DNA from: Aplidium turbinatum
Taxonomy: Eukaryota; Chordata; Ascidiacea; Aplousobranchia; Polyclinidae
NCBI GenBank assembly: GCA_918807975.1
Contig: OU964930.1
Span: forward strand, 15,494,372-15,558,371
DNA length: 64,000 bases
Direction of reading: 5' to 3'
Under the pieces are notes generated by a model. That model did not search any database. It was given only the letters and a program-made list of their open reading frames with translations, and was not told the DNA's origin. Positions 43,740 through 54,767 of this stretch are shown piece after piece (position 1 is the stretch's first letter; each line of letters begins with the position of its first letter). The translations under genes and the position numbers were made by a program.

Positions 43740-44729
43740 GGGGAAGGGAAGGTAATTTGATACGGAAGGTAATTTGATACACCCCCCCTACAGAAATGTA
43801 CAAAAAATATTGGTCAAAAATATTGTCATTAGGTGGAAGATCTGTTAAAATAATGCCTACAAAAATTGCACCATGCAGCTAACTCGTGCTTTTATGGCAT
43901 AAAATTGTGAAAGTGTGTTTTTTGAGTATTTTCGTAAAAATTTTAACTCATGATTATTTTCGTCTGGAAAATTAAAGAAAAGTTCCTGAAAGATGAAACC
44001 AAACTCATTTGACAGTTCATTGATAAGGCTTCAAGGGCATGTCACGTTTTTTCTGCAATGTGCATCCAAGCATACAAAAATCAGTATTTTATAACTTTTT
44101 TTTAAAAAGGTAAATTGATACATGTGGGGAAGGTAAATTGATACAGTATATTAAATTCTTTTTTGTGACTGTAATAAATGTTGACATTGATCTACTTGAT
44201 TTAAATAAGTTATTCTTTATTAACAAGACCTGCTACTTTGGGAAACAACTATTATATAGGCTTTCGTAGGCCTACACGCTATCTGCTGTCAAAAAATGAG
44301 AAAAGTGCAAAGCACCCCCCTTGAATAAGAACTCCAGCCAATGATCCTTCCCATGACCATCCCGCTGCAGAAGCTTCGCCGCACACATGGGCCTCAACAG
44401 TCATCTTTGCACCCAAGCACGCCAATCACATATTAAATTTTCATTTATTGCTTTGCTGTCAAAGGGGATTTCTGTATTAGTATTACTGTATCAAATTACC
44501 TTCCGGGTGTATCAATTTACCTTCCGTGGAAGGTAATTTGATACATTTGAGTGACGTTTTTAAAATTTCAATTAAAAAAAAGTAACAAAAATAAAAAAGT
44601 GAAATTGTTTTTAAAAAGTGTGTAAGGGATCAGACTTTCATTTCAGCTTAAAATCAATAGTTTGTGTCAGATAATTTTCAGTTAACAGGCAAAAATGTTA
44701 AAAGTGTATCAAATTACCTTCCCTTCCCC
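43740..44729. mobile_element. 990-bp MITE with 24-bp perfect terminal repeats and repeated 17-bp motif
   Basis: Both ends read ggggaagggaaggtaatttg then atac as exact inverted repeats, and TA is duplicated outside (43738-43739 and 44730-44731). The 17-mer ggaaggtaatttgatac or a one-base variant occurs about eight times in both orientations: near 43747, 43764, 44106, 44128, 44488, 44509, 44528 and 44706. No protein is encoded. TA target choice fits the Tc1/mariner superfamily, but the termini are not ones I recognise. Confidence 0.9.
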
Positions 44730-44859
44730 TAAGCCCAAAACGAGAAGTGCCAATTAACAAAAGCAGGCGGATGAATATTAAGCAAAAGAGAAGACCTGAG
44801 GGAAACGAAAACAAAGTACATCGTTTCAATGCAAATAAACTAAAATACATAACACTGAC

Positions 44860-45468
44860 CTTGTCGATGTGCCAATCAACAACTGCCTGCGAACTGTCAA
44901 AGGTTGCCTCCGTCCAATTCCAACTGACTGCTTGCCTGTCCTCGCAAACATTGAGCCAGCTGCACTACGGCGCCAACGTGCTGTTCTTTTCCTGAGCCGT
45001 AAAGCCCTAAACCCCGGCCATCTGCTACACGCAACCACGCTGAGATATCCACCAAAGCAGCGGTTAAAATCAAGAAAGCCATTTGTGCGCGCTGCACAAG
45101 ACCTTCTGGCAGCCTCTGGTGGAAGCCCTAGCAAACAGTGGTGCCACGCGGCATAGTGTGAACAATGGTCAAGCAGCACATCCCTACTTCGCCAAGTATT
45201 TGGATCCCCACCAGAGAACCAGCTGGGCCATGGCCTCTCTAGACATGCCTCATCAAGGCGTAACCGTTTGCTCACTGGTGTTGGACGGTTTGGTGCGGAC
45301 ATGTTGGGCTTGGCAGAGAGTGCTGCTTGTGAATGTGGTGAAATGCAGACGGCAGCCCACATTTTCAAGGATTGCCGGCTATACACACCACCTCATGGTA
45401 TGAAATGCCTAGTTTCCATCGATGACGACACCAGGCAGTGGCTAACCAACGGATGCCCTGACATATAG
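44860..45468 (+). mobile_element. Old non-LTR retrotransposon fragment, right part
   Basis: It continues the pol protein after the Gypsy insertion: LVDVPINNCLRTVKGCLRPI, PVLANIEPAALRRQRAV, then in a second frame RFGADMLGLAESAACECGEM, AAHIFKDCRLYTPPHGM and the terminal DTRQWLTNGCPDI. That ending is typical of the C-terminus of jockey/CR1-like pol proteins. The change of frame between about 45150 and 45240 shows decay. Confidence 0.85.
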
Positions 45469-46294
45469 CGACAACACGAGAGAAGAAGAAGCAGCCTTCG
45501 GTGGCATGATTGTACGCTACAGTGGTATAGACAATTTAGTCGCATTTTCCACACTTTATGTGAAGCGATTTCTTGTCTAGCGGCAAGTACTACCGCTTAA
45601 GCGCCTAGCACTTCACTGACAAAGAAAATACTCATCAAGTAGAAAGCTTTCTAAGGCCAACTTTATAGCAGCAATTATAAAAAATTTATTCCAGGTTGGT
45701 TTGTAAGTGGCAACTAACCAGAAACGGAACATTTGGCAATTAACAGAACCAACGAGATAACTTTTGCTCCATCTGTTTTTGAACATCAGCGAAAGATATC
45801 AGCTTACTTGCCGTAACATAACACTGGTCTGGAAAAAGGCAGAAGCGACAATAAAGTGCAAAGAGTGCACGAGACCGAAATGATTTTTCAGTTATGAGGA
45901 TTGACACGGTCGTCTGTCGGAACACCTTGTCAAAAACATTTAACAGTAAGCTGTTTCAACAAGATACAAACCAACACCAGATAGAGAATCAACTTTCTCA
46001 TTTCGAATTGTAGTGGTCTACGTCACAAAAGTGAAAGGACGGGTGCCTACGTGGTCACAGCGGTAAATCATAATCTCTTCGTGGGAAAATTGTAACATAA
46101 AGTTCCCTGATCCGTTCGTCTGCATGCAATGACCGAAAAGAAACACTCCTCCGAAAACGTCTATTCGAGAATTGTATTTCTGTAAAAAATAGCCCACTGG
46201 CTGTCTAAATTGGAATGCAATGCGATACACCACTAAACTTGTCACTACAATGCAAATTACTTGGATAAAGATGGAATTTCGTCCAGCTGGCAAG
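45469..46294. other. Intergenic, no gene recognised
   Basis: A minus-strand frame at 46018-46293 has a hydrophobic N-terminal segment (IFIQVICIVVTSLVVY) but no ATG start, no family match I can name and no clear splice partners. Nothing else interpretable was seen. Confidence 0.35.
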
Positions 46295-46599
46295 CCCCAA
46301 GCCAGGGGTGTGCAACCTTTATTACAGGGGGGCCAGATATTAACAACTGGATGAAACCGTGGGCCGCACGTTTATTTAACATATGATTTCTAGTAGTTGC
46401 AGGCACAAACAGTAGTTTTTTTGTTATTCATGTTATTTTCATGGCATTATTAGGGGTTATCTCTTTGCAGAAATAATAAGTTAAGACGCACAAATTTCTG
46501 AAGAAAACTGCTATTCAAATTTATTGTCACACCGTCTTTAAACGAGTTCAGTGCGAAATTTGCAGCTGGTTTCTTTTCCCGATGACTTTTTCCAAATTT

Positions 46600-47200
46600 A
46601 CTTTCATAGAAGTGCAATCGCAATTCGAAATCCGTTTTTAAAGTGTTCGTTTGTCAGAACCGATCGATAGGGGGATTTCACGACGCCCATTTTAGAAAAA
46701 AATTGTTCGCACAAATACGTTGAGCCAAAAAGAGCCATTTTTGAAGCCATGGATTTTTTGAAATGTGGGAAGTCATCTTAGTTGAGATGTTTTCGATAAA
46801 AATCGCCAAGATTCATTTCTATAAATACTTTACTTTCAAATGCGTTTTCTCTTGAAGATCAATCAGTTCAAGTTGGATATCAGCAGGTGCTTTGTCAATG
46901 TCTGTGTTGAATGGCGAAGCGAATATACCAAACAAATGTTCATGAGATTTAAGTCATTGAAGTCCTTGAAACGAGCCAAAAATTCATACAACAACTTTTC
47001 AAGTTAGTCTGCAACTTTAGTTTTCTTCTCAGGATGCATTCCATAGTCTCTCAAAGTTGGAAAGTGGAAAAGATTTCCTGTTTGTACGTGAGCTTTGCAA
47101 AGTCGTAATTTGTTCACACTGCCTTTTATGACTGTTGATGACGTCATATCATTACGCAACACAATACCTGTCCAGAGATCAGTCACTTCCTTGTATAGCA
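46600..47200 (-). pseudogene. hAT transposase, C-terminal half, decayed
   Basis: Readable pieces, in order: VTDLWTGIVLRNDM, GNLFHFPTLRDYGM, DIDKAPADIQLELIDLQEKT and MALFGSTYLCEQFFSKMGVV followed by SVLTNEHFKNGFRIAI. This is the dimerisation (hATC) region of the GTF2IRD2/EPM2AIP1-like hAT group. Several frame changes separate the pieces, so it is not functional. Confidence 0.78.
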
Positions 47201-48296
47201 CACAAATATGCGTCTTCTTCTTCTGAGTGCACGGTTGGCTCCATGTTGTGGACCTGGTGTAGGCGGTTTCGACATTTTACTGAAAAATGATTTCTTTTCC
47301 CGCAAGTGGAACACGTTTTTCCATACGCTGGGCACATGCTTCTGTTGCGGGGATGGTTTTGGCCACAAAAGTCACATTGAGCGCTTTTCTCATAGCGTGA
47401 AAAGCGTCTCTGTGTTGCCTTGTTGGAATGGTGTTGTACAACCTTGTGTATGGACTCAGCAGGCTTTGTTTGCAATTCTTGCAATTGTTTGTGCGATGCT
47501 TCACGGGCTCGGCAGATTTGTATTGTTTTGTCAAGCGTGAGTGTCGCTTCGCATGAAAGCTTCTCTTGCAGCGCCGTCGGAACAGACAGTATGATTTTGT
47601 CTCGCAAAGCCCTGTTTCTGTCTGGAAATTTGCAGTGTTCGGCTTTTGCTTTCAATTCTGTCAGGAATGCGTCAAAGGGTTCTTTATATTCTACTTTGTA
47701 AAACCTCAATGTGGAGATAACATCGTTCTGTTTTGGGCTGCAATATTTTTCAAGTTTTTCCAGCAATATTTTCGGATCGTCTTTGCTCTCTTCTGCGGTA
47801 TATTCAAAATGTCTCATTTCCTGGATCATGCTCCAGCCTGCGCATTCTTTAACGATTGCTGTCTGCACCTTGTTGTCATCATTGTATGCTTTGGTCGTCA
47901 GCAAATAGATATCCACCATTTCACGCCATTGGTGATAGGACTCGGCAAGGTTGCTGTCCAGTGGATCAAGTGGTGGGGGCAGTCTATGTTGGCGATCTGA
48001 CATCTTGTCTGTCTATGACGCTGGTTCAATTTAACCTTAGTGCCACTTCTATCTGTATGTCTTCGATTTGCTGACGCTACGGCTGAGTTCAAGAATCTTA
48101 CGCTGCCACCATGTTTATTATGTCTCTAGCTTTATTGCGAACGTTGTTGATACGAAGCACTTCATTAACAGAATGCATACATTTTACGTTCCAAATAATT
48201 AAATACAATGGATTGGTGGTGGCCGGTGGGAGTTTTAAAATGATTCACAGAAGGGGCGAAATCTACAGTAATCCACTCCACAACAAATTGTTCACA
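47179..48296 (-). mobile_element. Gypsy-type LTR/gag fossil inside the hAT
   Basis: A 274-aa gag-like frame (47179-48003) reads from SDRQHRLPPPLDPLDSN through a Gag core to CDFCGQNHPRNRSMC and CSTCGKRNHFSVKC knuckles. About 110 bp upstream in sense is tggtggcagcgtaag, the kind of tRNA primer site found beside LTRs of Mag-like Gypsy elements, and outside that lies a probable LTR (about 48112-48296). pol and the other LTR are absent, so it is a partial fossil unrelated to the 34-kb Gypsy family. Confidence 0.75.
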
Positions 48297-48905
48297 CGTA
48301 CCAGACTAACCTAAATTATAAACACGTTTCGCGGGCCGCACACAATTCAAAATTGGCACATCTTCGCGGGCCGCACGTTGCACACCCCTGCCCTAAGCAA
48401 AACAGTTAAACATGCGACCAACCTTCAAGCAACCATTTTAAAAATGACGAGAATACATTGCAATATCTCAAACGCACGTATGAAGCTACTGTGACGTAAT
48501 AATGACCAGCCATTCAAGCACCTGCCCAAGTTTGGCTTACACCTGTTCAAATAATTAAAGATTTAACAATGATGTAATGTTATGCTGCAGCTACAATGTT
48601 TTACAGGTTTTGCAATTGATAGTGCAATCTGCTCATTTTTCAGAAATATTCCATTACGTAATACGCTAAGATTCAGTAGACCTGAACGGTTTTATATGAC
48701 GTTTGATTTGGTGAACAATTGTCTGGAACACTACGTCAGAAAATTGACTAAGCTACATTTGACAAACCCCTTCTAAGACACTTTTTAGAGTTTACATATG
48801 CTATGCTTTCTAAGACCAGCTCTTTACATTCGAGAGAGTGAGAATCATAATGATAATTTTAATGCAATGTTGAATGCAATGTAGGCTACGATTAAATGCT
48901 TGTTT

Positions 48906-49125
48906 ACCCCAATCGCTAAGTTGGTTAAGCGCACAACTTTCTACAGAAAGAAACCGCAAGATCGAGCAGCGCTAGTTCGGCTCCAGAGGCTCTCGATGTG
49001 TTCAGAGCCACCTTGTATGTGGATGGAATAATTCAAAGATAATGACACTTCAACTGCTTCAACAATGGAAAAAAATCACTCCACCAATCTCGGTTACCCG
49101 GTCTGCGTCAGTGGTCCAATGCCCC
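48906..49125 (+). repeat. tRNA-derived SINE copy
   Basis: A box A-like tcgctaagttggttaag starts the copy. It is followed by the family body (gatggaataatt, acaatgg, cggtctgcgtcagtgg). It ends before the 3' tail, in a C-run. Confidence 0.7.
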
Positions 49126-49900
49126 TTTTGAAGCCCCCCCCCCCGACGTGGAAAAATGTGATTTTGTTTTGTTTTTTCTTTGAGCCTTTGAAGTTTCTGC
49201 AAATTGCAGTGCAGTGCTGGATTAATGCTACTGTAGACGTAGAGGTGGTTTTTGCACGGGGTCTCCCCCGATGTAAAAGTGCCCGGCCCCCCATCAGCTA
49301 AATCCGGCCCTGTGTCAATCAGCATTGCCAGATGGGGAAAGACGATACCAAATTAAAAAAATCTGGTGAAATTTAGAAGTGTTTGGTTCCAAGCTTGACA
49401 ACTTTTTGGTGAAATCTGGTGAAAGTTTCTCCACTCAATTTTTTTCAAAAAAGTTTTTTCAATTTTTTTTAAACTTTTTAACGAAAAATCCTCGCTCGTA
49501 TGGAAAACGTTTTGTAAGAGGTTTGCGCATGTGTAGTGGCAGTGTCCTCCTATTTAATAAAAGTAATCTGTATTTTTTTGGCGAAATTGCTTTATTTAGG
49601 GTCTTTTAAATATCTGATGAAATTTTAGTTACTTTTTGGTGCCAAGCAGCTCCCAGCATGTGGCAACACTTCTGTCAATCTCTTGCGTCAGTTGTGGACT
49701 TGTCACTTGTGGTTGTGGGCAGTTTCTCTTCTCAAACTTGGAAACAGAAATTACGGTACTTACAAGTCACCTACAGAGGCTACAGTAGAACCATGCTATT
49801 TGAGTAAGGACAATGTGTAAGTTTGTTTATACTTTGATTTTTGAGGTAATTGTATGATCGATTTATTGGTACTAGCCTAAAGTACGGTAGGCTACTGGTT

Positions 49901-50098
49901 AATTGATTGATTGAATCTTTATCCTAGGACTGAAAATGCTTCTTGCAAAGTTTAATCCTGACAGTTTCGCATACTTGTAAACTCTACTAGTATGTGAAAA
50001 CTCTACAATGTAAAGGCTTTAAATCACTGACACAGGCCCAGTCATCGAGATTGACAGAGTGAAGTTTTCAATTGTTGAAGTCTTGTTGCTGGGCCAGA
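49901..50098 (-). repeat. tRNA-derived SINE, 3' half
   Basis: On the minus strand the family body (gacttcaacaattgaaaact, cactctgtcaatctcg, agcctttacattg) ends in attcaatcaatcaatt. The tRNA-like head is missing. Confidence 0.75.
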
Positions 50099-50146
50099 TT
50101 GGAAAGTTTGAACATTGCGCGGGGGAGAAGAGTTTCAGCTGCTGTA

Positions 50147-50208
50147 TTTGCGTGGCTGTCAACATCAAACGCTGGAAATTGCGCGGTTGTCAGTATCAAA
50201 CGCTGGAA
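50147..50208. repeat. 31-bp tandem duplication
   Basis: Two adjacent units of the type tgcgcggttgtcagtatcaa plus acgctggaaat are present, with a third partial unit following. Similar gcgcggctgg words recur at 55960-56040, beside another SINE copy. Confidence 0.7.
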
Positions 50209-50842
50209 ATTGCGGGTTTGAAAATTATTCACAAAAAAGGAGGAAAACGCTTGTAACTGAAACCTTAACTTTGCAATTGCAATGCTGTCCTGCCTCGCTG
50301 AGCTTCATTTGAAAATAGCATAACAGCTTAATAACTGCGCTAAGCTTGGCCACAGTAGCCTATCTATGATCCCACAGCATTACAGTATAACATAAGCTGT
50401 GACTTGATTTAAAGTGCCATAGGAGCAAGGCATGGGATGGGATGGAAGATGGAATGGAAGGCACATTTTGGGATGGAAGATCCAAGGATGGAATGGAAGA
50501 TTTGGATCCTCATTCCATCATTTATTTTTAATCTACGTATCATGGCACAAAACAATTTTTAACTTAAATGCGTAGGTAAATCTTTCTATCCAAAACTAAA
50601 TTTTGTTTTTTTGAAAACAATGAAATTTTTCCTGTTATTTTTTAACAACGCGACCGACGACCGTTAGGCGTTGCAGAAGAAAACATTATTTTGCACGTAA
50701 TTTCATTGCGGTTCGGTAATTTAAATGTGCTGCAGCGCTTTTGCATGATTCGACCATAGTGCGCAAAACATGGGGCTACATAAAAATATTAAGAGTGGCG
50801 TGTACAGTAACTTACAGTTTTTTTTAAATATTGAGCAGTGTG

Positions 50843-51179
50843 TAAGGGCATAGCTAGGGACCCGGCCCCCCAATCCAACAACTTTATGAGCGATATATTG
50901 CAACTTTTGTATATTTTGGACAAATTTTTCAACAAATTGCGGCTAATTGAATTCACTTTAACAATAATTTAGATGATTAAGATGAAGTAAAACCAATATT
51001 ATTTAACATCACGCCAATTTTGAGGAAAAATTTTGACATTGTTGGTTCAAAAATGACAACCAAAAAAGGCTTTTTTTTGTCAAAAATAGTCAAAATGTTC
51101 GGGGTAGACAAATTTTGCTTGGCATCTTTACTTCAAACTTTGCCCCCCCCCCCAATCAAAAATCCTGGCTACGCCAATG
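50843..51179. mobile_element. hAT MITE, 337 bp
   Basis: The ends ggcatagctaggg and cctggctacgcca are imperfect inverted repeats, with the 8-mer gcagtgtg duplicated outside (50835-50842 and 51180-51187). Its ends resemble the 19791-20281 MITE (ggcgtagcca), so they are probably the same family. Confidence 0.72.
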
Positions 51180-51187
51180 GCAGTGTG

Positions 51188-53491
51188 GTAGCAAAGGGTT
51201 ACTATAATAAAACAAGTAGGCTATGTACAATAGGTTTAATGACGTGCTCTTCAATCACATAATCACAAGACATAATACAGGAAAGAATTTATTTACATTG
51301 CCAGACCCGCCATTATAACTTGCAAATTACGTTTACATAAATGCACTGTTAAATAAATGCATCATAGCCTACATAAATGCAAATCATCTTCATCATATTA
51401 TACTGCGTCTGGTTACACTGTAATTCTAACTGGTAGAGTATAGTAGCCTACCTTACGGTAATGAAATTAGTAGCCTACAGTCTGTACACAGGGAGATCAC
51501 AATAATAGCAAAAAAATTATGTCTAATGTTATTTAAACACTCAAGAGCCAGATATGAAGGCGGGAGGGTATTCATGTTTTGCATCGATAAATCCTGGTAG
51601 GCATCATCCACGTTGTTTGAATCAGGCAGTGGTAACTTCTTTAGTGGTTTCGTTGGTGATTCGATAAATCAATGAATGCCGGATTGGATGTTGCAGTTTT
51701 CGGGTTTGTTACTTTCCTAAAAAGGGGAAGTAGACATGAAATTATTAACCGAATCAGCCGCGACATGTAGCCTAATCAATTTCCTAAAAAAGTTGTTATC
51801 GTTATACAGTAGCCTACCATTATACAAGATAGGCTACATTCTATAAATCCATAAGTTACAATTATACGTTGGTCGTCGATTTATTATATTACTGTAAAAT
51901 TTGTGCATGTTACATAAATTGTCTTGTTTCTCTGAGTTTATCCTGTTCGAAAAACAGTTTGCGCTGCGGGGCAGAAAATGATGGTTCGGCACAGACTAAA
52001 AAATATTTGTTAGAAACAAGGCTAAGCTAAAACAAAGTTGAAATCAGAAACATAGTTTGACCACACTTCAGCAGAAAAACGTACGGCATTTTACCAGACT
52101 TACTTGGAAGTGAGGGTAGGCTACGTTGATAAGCCTTCAACGCCTCTTTTTCTAGCGGGCTGTGTTCTGAGACAATTTTGTTCGTTGAGACATTGCAATT
52201 CTTGTGAACAGAACCAATGTGTGCTTTTGATGTTGAAAGTATTGAATCTATCCAACCAAAATTTACTTTTGTTTTGCTCAAAGCAAACCAAGCAAAAAGA
52301 CATCGACCTTTTTTCATGTCTGCTTTTCGTTCTTTTTTTACTTACTCCTTCACAAATATCCTGTTTTGATGGCCGTTTAACTGTATCTGTTACTGCTTCC
52401 TTTTGGCGGCAAGAGTTACTGGCCGAGACCATCAGGTCTACGTCTCTCTTATTGCTAATTACTTTGTCGGCTTACATCAAATAACAACGGGGAAAAAGTA
52501 TGCCGTTGGTCAAAAGCCTTATCTATCACTTCAATCAATTTATTTCGCAAAATATATTTGTGATTGTGTATTTTAGGTAGAAAAGGTGATAAAGACTAGG
52601 TTTTTGACCTATTTTCGCCATTTCCTGGTCAAATGTTTCAGTTCACATTTTATTTGGAAAGTCTTCTTGCATTGAACACAGAATTTCATCAGTTTTGTTT
52701 TTCCATTTCTGTGCAAACAGTATTCCATGCACTTTTTGCACTACAAAGCAATTTGCACAAATAACAAATTACCTTCCTAACTATTGTCTGCCAGCAAAGA
52801 ATGACTCACATCCCGTCAGAGACCTACTCGGCACTCCCTATACCCAGACAGCAAAATCGACGTTGAATTAATGTAAAAATGACAGATTTTGCTGCCTGGA
52901 TACAGAATGGAATTTTAGCGCCATCGCGTTATGAGTGATAAACACAAAATGAAACCGCACGCTAATAGTAAACTGTCAATCAAGCTATTGAATATCAACA
53001 AATTTCTTGCATTTCATAACTGGCTGTGACAAAAGGTTTATCGTGGACTTCACAATTATCCAAAACCAACATAATCGAGATTAAAAGTTGGGGCAAGAAA
53101 AAAAAGTAAAAGTCAAGAAATTTCAGGTTTCTAGCGTCACTGCTTGTATGTGAAATTGCTGTATTAGCAGAGGGCGAGACCATAATCATTAAATAACAAC
53201 ACCAGCTTGTCAATGGGTAGCCATCATAGGCGTAAATCTCGGAGAGAAGGGAGAGGAGGATTATTCTCCCTAGAAGTTTGGCGGGGGGGATGCAAATATT
53301 CCTCAAAATTTTCTCTTTGTCAGTAACATCTTCACAATGATCTGAGACTGGTGAAAAACTTCAAGATACTAGGCCTATTCATGATACTGACTCAGTCTGT
53401 GTACAGAAACTATGCTGTATACACAATTACACATACATAGCCTAGCTAGCTCTATTATTATGACTGCATAATAGGTTAGCATAGGCTAGGC
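51188..53491. other. Mostly unassigned; possible minus-strand exons at 51.5-52.5 kb
   Basis: Minus-strand frames at 52432-52121 and 52317-52027 have fairly ordinary amino-acid composition (for example VSEHSPLEKEALKAYQRSLP), and ggagtaagt and ccaagtaagt offer donor sites. I recognise no family and could not build a consistent spliced frame. A minus-strand frame around 51540-51680 (KPLKKLPLPDSNNVDDAYQD) is similarly suggestive. These could be exons of a lineage-specific gene or chance. Confidence 0.2.
52844..52900. repeat. Short foldback palindrome (shared family)
   Basis: ccagacagcaaaatc and gattttgctgcctgg are inverted arms. The centre contains gacgttgaattaatgtaaaa, the same core as the other palindromes. 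Confidence 0.65.
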
Positions 53492-54633
53492 CAGGGTTGT
53501 CCAAACTTTATGGGACGCGGGACGCATTCGGCAAGGAAATTAGATCGCGGGCCGCAGTTGACATTTTTCCTTTTATACACTGTCTCACCGTACCAGATGT
53601 AAAGTAAAACACGTAGCCTACATGTGTAAATGAATCTTTATATTTATCATAAAAACATATTTGGGAATAGATTAAAGAAGCTAAGATGTGAATACTACGA
53701 ATAAGAGAGTTTTGGAAATTTTAAGCAACGTCAGTAGACCAGGAAACCTTATAAATAACTGACAAGTATGAATAAGAATAAACCATAAATTTATTCGTAA
53801 AAAATATTTAAGGAAGTACGTAAAACGGTACAGTTTACTTAAAATTCAGTGAGATGGGTGTGCCTGCATTTTGGAAGCCAGCTCCTTTGTGTCAATGTCA
53901 ACTGAGGTTAAGGCTAAACGAAGGCAGGCTTCGAGAGATGTTTGTTTAAGTAGATTCCTCTCTTTGGATTTAATCGACTTCATTGCGGAAAATGTTGCTT
54001 CACAAAGGTAGGTACTGCCAAGCATTGACAGCAAGTGCAATCCAAAACGGCGTAAATTAGGATAATGCTCTTCAGAAAGAAGAGGCCAAAATTGAGTGAT
54101 TGGCAGTGTAGCTTTGCTTAATAAAAACTGGTCACTTTGCAAGTCACACAATTCAAGCTGCAAATCGTCATCGGCTTCTGATATAGTTATAGTCAGCGGA
54201 GCATTGAATACATTGAAGTTTTTTGGATTTAGCCATCAAAAGTGATACATCATAAGAAGCAATGGTTGTAGAAGACGAAGGCTTCACTAATTGAAACATG
54301 TTTTCTTGACGCTTACGCAGGTTTGATTTGAGATCATTGAGTAGGGCTCGCCGCGCCTCACCAGTGTATTTATCATAGCCAGTGACATGAAGAGTGCTGT
54401 AGTGTCGTTGTACATTGTACTCTTTCATAACAGATATCATTTCATTACAAATTAAACATAAAACTTATATGCGGATTTTTATAAATTTACCATTTTAAGG
54501 TTGTTTTTCTAGGGTCGGCTTATATGCGAGGATATACGGTAATTTTTAAAAGTTTTCTAGAAGAGGCGGCGGGCCGCATTGAAGGAGGTCGCGGGCCGCA
54601 TGCGGCCCGTGGGCCAGGCTTTGGACAACCCTG
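53492..54633. mobile_element. hAT transposon, internally deleted
   Basis: The ends cagggttgtccaaac and gctttggacaaccctg are inverted repeats. A perfect 8-bp target duplication, ggctaggc, flanks them (53484-53491 and 54634-54641). Gcgggccgca-rich subterminal repeats are present at both ends. The inside keeps the two ends of a transposase gene on the minus strand. Confidence 0.93.
53846..54440 (-). pseudogene. hAT transposase with internal deletion (GTF2IRD2/EPM2AIP1-like)
   Basis: The upstream frame (54440-54168) starts within a BED-type zinc finger (KEYNVQRHYSTLH) followed by YDKYTGEARRALLNDLKSNL and QENMFQ. The downstream frame (54163-53846) holds the hATC dimerisation domain (FGLHLLSMLGSTYLCEATFSAMKSIKSKER, then SLEACLRLALTSV). 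The catalytic middle is missing and the two parts are in different frames. It cannot supply transposase but retains the ends needed for mobilisation in trans. Confidence 0.85.
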
Positions 54634-54767
54634 GGCTAGGCTATAACTAACCTTTCTAAACCGGAAGGATACCACTAGCTTATAAGCTTATCATGCCTGA
54701 CTGTACGTCGAAGCTCAGCGAACTTTGTCATTGCTACTCAAGTTCAACTGTAAATCAAACGGATTAC

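Larger units (their letters stand above)
38700..44854 (-). repeat. 5' LTR of the young Gypsy element, split in three
   Basis: The pieces are 38700-38744, 43690-43739 and 44732-44854. Removing the LINE (38745-43674, plus its target duplicate) and the MITE (43740-44729, plus one TA) gives a sequence matching the 3' LTR with one substitution. Confidence 0.92.
33999..44859 (-). mobile_element. Young Gypsy-type LTR retrotransposon, itself invaded twice
   Basis: A perfect 5-bp target duplication CTGAC lies at 33999-34003 and 44855-44859. The element reads on the minus strand: 5' LTR (split, 38700-44854), a tRNA primer site next to it (tggcgacgaggatggg), gag-protease-RT-RNaseH-integrase, polypurine tract attggggagg, and 3' LTR 34004-34221. 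The two LTRs differ at one site over 218 bp, so insertion was recent. It looks nearly whole in layout, with perhaps one or two interruptions in the coding region plus a LINE and a MITE inside the 5' LTR. It is inserted into an old LINE fragment. I treat it as a fossil. Confidence 0.93.
46303..48390. mobile_element. hAT transposon relic carrying a Gypsy gag piece
   Basis: The ends caggggtgtgcaacctt and gttgcacacccctg are inverted repeats. The flanking 8-mers ccccaagc (46295-46302) and ccctaagc (48391-48398) differ at one base. The left third carries degraded minus-strand transposase (see 46600-47200). Between it and the right end sits a Gypsy-type LTR/gag stretch (47179-48296). Right-end cgcgggccgcac repeats match the 53492-54633 element, so the two hATs are related. 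Confidence 0.82.

Noticed and set aside
43740-44729. CRISPR-like array, because of the repeated 17-bp motif
   Set aside because: Spacing is irregular, orientation alternates and perfect TIRs with a TA duplication surround it. It is a MITE in a eukaryotic genome.
46018-46293. Membrane-anchored protein exon
   Set aside because: No ATG in frame, no family resemblance, and it abuts the hAT insertion. Evidence is too weak to call a gene.
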